Source: Acidobacteriota bacterium (GTDB lineage Bacteria; Acidobacteriota; UBA4820; DSQY01). From it: a DNA stretch of 10,278 nucleotides. This document shows, in pieces, positions 6,496 to 10,278 of the stretch (position 1 is the first letter of the stretch; the number at the start of each line of letters is the position of its first letter). A program made the translations under genes and the position numbers. The stretch lies in contig JAKAJA010000040.1 of the NCBI GenBank assembly GCA_021814085.1, forward strand, positions 1 through 10,278, written 5' to 3'. The notes beneath the pieces are model-generated. The model was not told where the DNA came from. It saw only the letters and a list, made by a program, of their open reading frames with translations, and did not search any database.

Positions 6496-6768
6496 ATGAA
6501 CAAGGCGGAACTGATCAACGCAATCGGGCACGGGGCAGGCATCAGCAAGGGCGAAGCGGGCAAGGCTCTCGATTCCTTCATCACCGCGATCGAGAAGGCC
6601 CTCAAGAAGGGCGACAAGGTCACCCTGGTTGGGTTCGGCACCTTCAGCGTGGGCAAACGCAACGCCCGCACTGGCCGCAACCCCAAGACCGGCAAGCCCA
6701 TCAAGATCGCGGCCAAGAAGGTCGCCAAGTTTAAGCCCGGCAAGGGTCTGGCCGACAAGGTCAAATAA
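6496..6768 (+). CDS. hup: DNA-binding protein HU
   Basis: A 90-residue histone-like protein, exactly the usual HU length. It dimerises, binds and bends DNA with little sequence preference, and organises the nucleoid. It shows the N-terminal MNKAELINAI, the dimer-forming helices with ALKKGDKVTLVGFGTF (about 36-50), and the DNA-gripping beta arm with R61-N62-P63 (the proline intercalates in known structures). The C-terminal AKFKPGKGLADKVK is typical of HU rather than IHF, which has a longer C-terminal helix. The start is certain because AAAGGAGG lies 5 nt upstream. It is a single-gene unit with its own strong promoter and terminator, convergent to the biotin carrier gene. Nothing in the sequence shows which HU paralog it is. 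Confidence 0.97.
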   Translation: MNKAELINAIGHGAGISKGEAGKALDSFITAIEKALKKGDKVTLVGFGTFSVGKRNARTGRNPKTGKPIKIAAKKVAKFKPGKGLADKVK

Positions 6769-6792
6769 CACCTTTGCTACCTGGATCCAAAT

Positions 6793-6820
6793 GAAGGGGC
6801 CGCGAGGCCCCTTCTTTTTT
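6793..6820 (+). terminator. Rho-independent terminator of the HU gene
   Basis: Arms 6793-6801 and 6806-6814 form a perfect 9-bp stem closed by GCGA (a GNRA-type loop) and followed by six T residues (6815-6820). It begins 24 bp after the HU stop. On the minus strand the same stem is followed by ATTTGG, so termination of the opposing carrier gene would be weaker. Confidence 0.93.
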
Positions 6821-6843
6821 CCCCCGCTGGTCCTGCAAAGGCA

Positions 6844-6872
6844 CCGCGGACGCCATCAGGGCGCCTCCGCGG
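6844..6872. other. Stem-loop spanning the biotin carrier stop codon
   Basis: CCGCGGA (6844-6850) pairs with TCCGCGG (6866-6872), and CGCC (6851-6854) with GGCG (6860-6863); there is a 2-nt bulge and a 5-nt loop that overlaps the TGA stop (6856-6858). No T-run follows on the minus strand. It could protect or process the operon mRNA 3' end, or be a chance product of high GC. Confidence 0.4.
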
Positions 6873-7374
6873 CTTCTCCGATGGTCACGAGCTCGGCCCC
6901 CGACTCCACGCTGTCCCCCTCCTTCACGCGCACCTGGGTGACGACGCCGTCGGAGAGTGCCTGGAGCTCGTTCTGCATTTTCATGGCCTCCACCACCACC
7001 AGCCCCTGGCCCTTGACGACGGCCTGACCTTCCACCGCCAGGACCTTCACGACCTTGCCGGGCATGGGGGCTCGGATGCTGGCGCCGTGCCCGGCCCTGG
7101 CCCCCTCCTGGGACTTCAGGACAAGCTCGAGGGGGCTGAGGATCTCCACCGGCCGCATGCCGTCGTACATGTGCACGTCGTACCGCCCGGGCTCGTGGGA
7201 GTGGACCGTCACCTCGAAGCTCTCGCCTCCGATGATGAGGGAGTATAGCCCCTCGAGTATTCGGGAGCTTTCGACCTGGTAGGGCTTGCCATCCATGGTC
7301 ACCGTATAGCCGCCGGGGACTTCTTCCACCTCGACGGGGATCTGGCGTTCGTCCCTGATGATCCAGTAGCGCAC
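6856..7374 (-). CDS. Biotin carboxyl carrier protein of an acyl-CoA carboxylase
   Basis: A 172-residue protein whose C-terminal biotinyl domain (about 99-167) carries the attachment motif EAMKM with biotin-accepting K132. The preceding RAPMPGKVVKV and following GDSVESGAELVTI complete the barrel. Residues 1-95 form a beta-rich leader with repeated short strands (PVEVEEVPGGYTVTMDGKPYQV, shown here as 20 or fewer: EVEEVPGGYTVTMDG), resembling the linker region before the biotinyl domain in propionyl- and methylcrotonyl-CoA carboxylase alpha subunits rather than the Pro/Ala linker of acetyl-CoA carboxylase AccB. It swings carboxybiotin from the carboxylase to a carboxyltransferase not present here. 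The start is GTG, 7 nt after GGAGG. It follows the carboxylase gene by 15 bp in the same frame, so the two are co-transcribed. Confidence 0.92.
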   Translation of the reverse strand: MRYWIIRDERQIPVEVEEVPGGYTVTMDGKPYQVESSRILEGLYSLIIGGESFEVTVHSHEPGRYDVHMYDGMRPVEILSPLELVLKSQEGARAGHGASIRAPMPGKVVKVLAVEGQAVVKGQGLVVVEAMKMQNELQALSDGVVTQVRVKEGDSVESGAELVTIGEAAEAP

Positions 7375-7389
7375 GTTATTTCCTCCCCA

Positions 7390-8874
7390 TCAGCGGCCGT
7401 CGAGCCCGCGGCGCCAGGGGCTCGGCGTGGTTCCGGCGGAGGGAAGGCAGGCGCCCTTCCTCGATGACTCGAAGGCATAGATGGCGGCCGCGATGTCCGC
7501 GGCGGGGACGGGGGTTCCGGCGGGGAGGCTCGCTCCCCTGAAGTTCCTGCCTATGAACCCCGTGTCCAGGTTGCCCGCGCGGAACTCCGCGTGGTTGACG
7601 ATGGCCAGAAGGAAGTCGCGGTTGGTGTGGACGCCCACGATCTGGAATTCCATTAGGGCCCTGTTCATGGTTGCCGCGCAGGCGCCGCGATCGCTGCCCC
7701 AGGTGATGACCTTGGCCACCATGGGGTCGTAGTACATGCTGATCTCGCCCCGCGTGAATGCCGCCGAGTCCACGCGGACATTAGGCCCCTCGGGGAGCCG
7801 GACGGCATGGATGGTGCCTGGGCAGGGCAGGAAATTGTTGAGGGGGTCTTCGGCGTAGATGCGGCATTCCATGGCCCAGCCTTTGATGCGGATGTCGTTC
7901 TGCCCAAGGCTCATGGCGTAGCCATCGGCGATGCGTATCTGCTCGCGCACCAGATCCACGCCCGTGACCATCTCGGTTACGGCGTGCTCCACCTGGAGGC
8001 GCGTGTTCATCTCCATGAAGAAGAACTCGCCGTTCTGGTCCACGAGGAACTCGATGGTTCCAGCGCTGACGTAGCCCACGGCCTTCGCGGCCTTCACCGC
8101 CACCTCCCCCATGCCCGCCCGCATCTCGGGGCTCACGAAGGGAGAGGGGGCCTCCTCCACCACCTTCTGGTGGCGCCGCTGGATGGAGCACTCGCGCTCC
8201 CCGAGGTAGATGCAGTTGCCCTGGGTGTCGGCGAGGACCTGGACCTCGATGTGGCGGGGGCGAACCACGGCGCGCTCCAAGTAGATGGACCCGTCGCCGA
8301 AGGCCTTCACTGCCTCGGACGATGCATCCCTGAAGGCCGCCGCGATCTGAGACGGGTCGGAGACGAGCCGCATGCCCTTGCCACCGCCCCCCGCCGCCGC
8401 CTTGAGCATGACGGGGTACCCCGTACTCTCGGCGGCGAGAGCTGCCTCTTCGGGCGTGCCCAGGGGTTCGAGGGTGCCGGGAACCACGGGGACGCCCGCG
8501 GCGGCCATGAGCTGGCGGGCCCGCGTCTTCTCCCCCATGGACCGGATGGCGCCGGCGGGCGGCCCGATGAAGATGATCCCCTCCGCCTCGCAGCGCTCGG
8601 CGAAGGCGGCATTCTCGGACATGAAGCCGTAACCCGGATGAATGGCCTGGGAGCCCGAACGTCTGGCGACATCCAGGATGGCATCCGCGTTGAGGTAGCT
8701 CTGCGCGGAGGGCGCGGGGCCGATACAGTAGGCCTCGTCGGCCAGCCTCACGTGCCTCGCTGCTCGGTCCGCCTCGGAGTAGACGGCGACGCTCGCGATC
8801 CCCAGGTCACGCAGGGCACGAAGAACCCTGACGGCGATCTCTCCCCGGTTGGCGATGAGCACCTTCCCTATCAT
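7390..8874 (-). CDS. accC: Biotin carboxylase subunit of an acyl-CoA carboxylase
   Basis: A 494-residue ATP-grasp enzyme that carboxylates biotin on its carrier using ATP and bicarbonate. It opens with KVLIANRGEIAVRV, then HPGYGFMSENAAFA (79-92), K117, K158 with the glycine-rich loop GGGGKGM (162-168), ERECSIQRRHQKVVEEAP (226-243), metal-binding E275 and E288, and the catalytic MNTRLQVEHAVTE with R292 and E296. All catalytic residues are present. The C-terminus (GVHTNRDFLLAIVNH, about 425-440, then a 60-residue tail) matches propionyl/methylcrotonyl-type alpha subunits as well as AccC, so the symbol is by family only. The ATG at 8874 overlaps the nadB TGA as ATGA; an upstream extension of the frame lies inside nadB and is not real. 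The ribosome site is weak (GGGGGA), consistent with coupling. Confidence 0.93.
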   Translation of the reverse strand: MIGKVLIANRGEIAVRVLRALRDLGIASVAVYSEADRAARHVRLADEAYCIGPAPSAQSYLNADAILDVARRSGSQAIHPGYGFMSENAAFAERCEAEGIIFIGPPAGAIRSMGEKTRARQLMAAAGVPVVPGTLEPLGTPEEAALAAESTGYPVMLKAAAGGGGKGMRLVSDPSQIAAAFRDASSEAVKAFGDGSIYLERAVVRPRHIEVQVLADTQGNCIYLGERECSIQRRHQKVVEEAPSPFVSPEMRAGMGEVAVKAAKAVGYVSAGTIEFLVDQNGEFFFMEMNTRLQVEHAVTEMVTGVDLVREQIRIADGYAMSLGQNDIRIKGWAMECRIYAEDPLNNFLPCPGTIHAVRLPEGPNVRVDSAAFTRGEISMYYDPMVAKVITWGSDRGACAATMNRALMEFQIVGVHTNRDFLLAIVNHAEFRAGNLDTGFIGRNFRGASLPAGTPVPAADIAAAIYAFESSRKGACLPSAGTTPSPWRRGLDGR

Positions 8875-10278
8875 GTCTGGTCCCCCAGAAACCTGTAGCC
8901 CTCCCCTTCCAGGCGCACGAGGGTCCTGTGGCGCCATCGGAGGTTGTCCGTCTTTAAGAAGTCCCGCCGGAAGTGCCCCCCGCGGCTCTCCTCCCGGTAC
9001 GACGCGCAGGCGGCGATGGCGTGGCCGAGCCGCGCCATGTTGCAAGTCTCCAGAACGCGCCGGTGAAGGGCGCCCTTTCCGAGTTGCTTCTGGATGGCCT
9101 CCAACTCCCCTCGCGCCCTCCTCATGCCCGGCTCGTCGCGGACGATTCCCACGCCGTACCACATGACGTCCGCTATGCGGCGGCGGAGGCCGTTCACCGC
9201 ATCGAGGTCCCCGCAACCCCTGAGATCAGGCGCTTCCAAATCCATCGCCTCCGACGGGGACAAGCTGTCGCCCATGGCGGCCCTCGCCGCGCGCGCGCCG
9301 AAGACTAGGCCTTCCAGGAGGGAGTTGCTCGCCAGCCGGTTGGCGCCGTGGACGCCCGTGCAGGCCGCCTCCCCCGCCGCGTAAACCCCGGGCATGGAGG
9401 TCCGTCCGTACACGTCCGTGTGAATCCCGCCCATGGCGTAATGGGCCGCCGGGTGCAGCGGGATGGGGGTTGTTCGGATGTCGAGCCCGTACTCGAGGCA
9501 CGTGGAGTAGATGGTGGGGAATCGCGACCGGAGGTAGTCGCCGTCCAGGTGCGTCAGGTCAAGGGTGACCAGCCGGCCCCCCGTGCGCTCCATCTCGGCC
9601 ACGATCCCCTGGGTGACCACATCGCGGGGGGCGAGCTCGTCCATGAACCGCTCGCCATCCGCGTTTCTGAGATAGGCGCCTTCTCCGCGCAGGCTCTCGG
9701 AGAGGAGAAAGCGGGGGGCGTTCTTGAGGAAGAGGGCCGTGGGGTGGAATTGCACGAATTCCAGGTCGGCCATGACGATCCCCGCGCGGAGCGCGATAGC
9801 CATGCCGTCCCCGGTGGCCACTGAAGGGTTTGTGGACTCCTTGAAGAGGCGGCCCAGGCCTCCCGTGGCAATGAGGACAGCCCTGGAGAAAACCGGCATC
9901 GGAGCATCGTCCCTCTCGTCCAGGAGCCACGCGCCGCGGCAACCCCGGTCGTCTTGAATGAGCTCCACGGCGGTATGAAAGGTGAGCATCTGAATTCCGG
10001 CAAAGCGCGCCGCCTTCTCGGAAATGGCCCGCTCCAACTCTCGGCCCGTGGCGTCTCCCTTGGCGTGGAGAATGCGATATTGCGTGTGGGCCGCCTCGCG
10101 CGTGAAGTGGAGTTCGCCGTCTTCCCTGTCAAAGGTCGCGCCCCATTCTATAAGCTGGAGGACCTCCCTCGGACCCTCTTCGACCAGGACCTTCACGGCC
10201 TCGGCGTTGCACAGACCGTCCCCCGCCTCCAGGGTATCTTCGAAGTGCTGGGAGGGTGAATCGCCCTCGCCGAGTGCC
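8871..10278 (-). CDS. nadB: L-aspartate oxidase, 5' end outside window
   Basis: About 469 C-terminal residues are visible; the frame is open to the window edge, so the start lies beyond it and a GTG at 10196 is internal. NadB oxidises L-aspartate to iminoaspartate with FAD; NadA then makes quinolinate for NAD. Motifs seen are EGDSPSQHFEDTLEAGDGL, FDREDGELHFTREAAH, QFHPTAL, DELAPRDVVTQGI (with the active-site Arg), HYAMGGIHTDVYGRTSMPGV with its His, YAAGEAACTGVHGANRLASN, and the C-terminal ESRGGHFRRDF. The last two separate NadB well from fumarate reductase and succinate dehydrogenase flavoproteins. The missing part is the N-terminal FAD fold of about 60-70 residues. Neither nadA nor nadC is in the window; instead the gene is coupled to biotin carboxylase by ATGA. 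Confidence 0.95.
   Translation of the reverse strand, partial: ALGEGDSPSQHFEDTLEAGDGLCNAEAVKVLVEEGPREVLQLIEWGATFDREDGELHFTREAAHTQYRILHAKGDATGRELERAISEKAARFAGIQMLTFHTAVELIQDDRGCRGAWLLDERDDAPMPVFSRAVLIATGGLGRLFKESTNPSVATGDGMAIALRAGIVMADLEFVQFHPTALFLKNAPRFLLSESLRGEGAYLRNADGERFMDELAPRDVVTQGIVAEMERTGGRLVTLDLTHLDGDYLRSRFPTIYSTCLEYGLDIRTTPIPLHPAAHYAMGGIHTDVYGRTSMPGVYAAGEAACTGVHGANRLASNSLLEGLVFGARAARAAMGDSLSPSEAMDLEAPDLRGCGDLDAVNGLRRRIADVMWYGVGIVRDEPGMRRARGELEAIQKQLGKGALHRRVLETCNMARLGHAIAACASYREESRGGHFRRDFLKTDNLRWRHRTLVRLEGEGYRFLGDQT

Noticed and set aside
7390..9216. Biotin carboxylase extended 114 codons upstream
   Set aside because: The extension lies wholly within nadB in another frame; MIGKVLIANRGEIAVRV at 8874 is the family's normal start.

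Overview
This is a GC-rich bacterial chromosomal window, mostly housekeeping genes. Strong Shine-Dalgarno sites (GGAGG), sigma-70-like promoters, a TTG and two GTG starts, and Gram-negative-type enzymes suggest a high-GC bacterium such as an Acidobacteriota or a delta-proteobacterial lineage. That placement is an inference from style and gene content; no rRNA or clade marker is present.

Layout. Positions 1-400 hold the start of a minus-strand FAD-dependent (DAO-type) oxidoreductase, cut by the window edge. It is divergent from a plus-strand secreted TPR protein (504-1307). A convergent intergenic stretch follows with an octamer repeat array, a 13-bp terminator hairpin and a heptamer array. 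Then comes pepD (1498-2943, minus). About 900 bp without a convincing protein gene (2944-3852) contain a long imperfect stem and a displaced copy of the 3' end of the adjacent tRNA-Arg(TCT) gene (3853-3929, minus). Next on the minus strand are hemW and a divergent glycerate-kinase-like gene, which overlap by 4 bp. A plus-strand HU gene (6496-6768) has a textbook promoter and terminator. The right end is a minus-strand operon in the order nadB (cut by the window edge), biotin carboxylase, biotin carboxyl carrier.

How the genes work together. NadB makes iminoaspartate for NAD synthesis and is translationally coupled (ATGA overlap) to a biotin carboxylase. The carboxylase and the following carrier together have the size and layout of a propionyl/methylcrotonyl-CoA carboxylase alpha subunit split in two. 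They lie in the same reading phase, separated by one TGA codon and five sense codons. The carboxyltransferase partner is not in the window. The kinase-hemW pair may simply share transcription.

No clear new defence or mobile system is visible. The region most worth pursuing is 2944-3852: a protein-free, stem-rich segment ending in a 21-bp direct repeat of the tRNA 3' end. It could be the scar of an integrated element, a dispersed repeat or an undescribed structured RNA.
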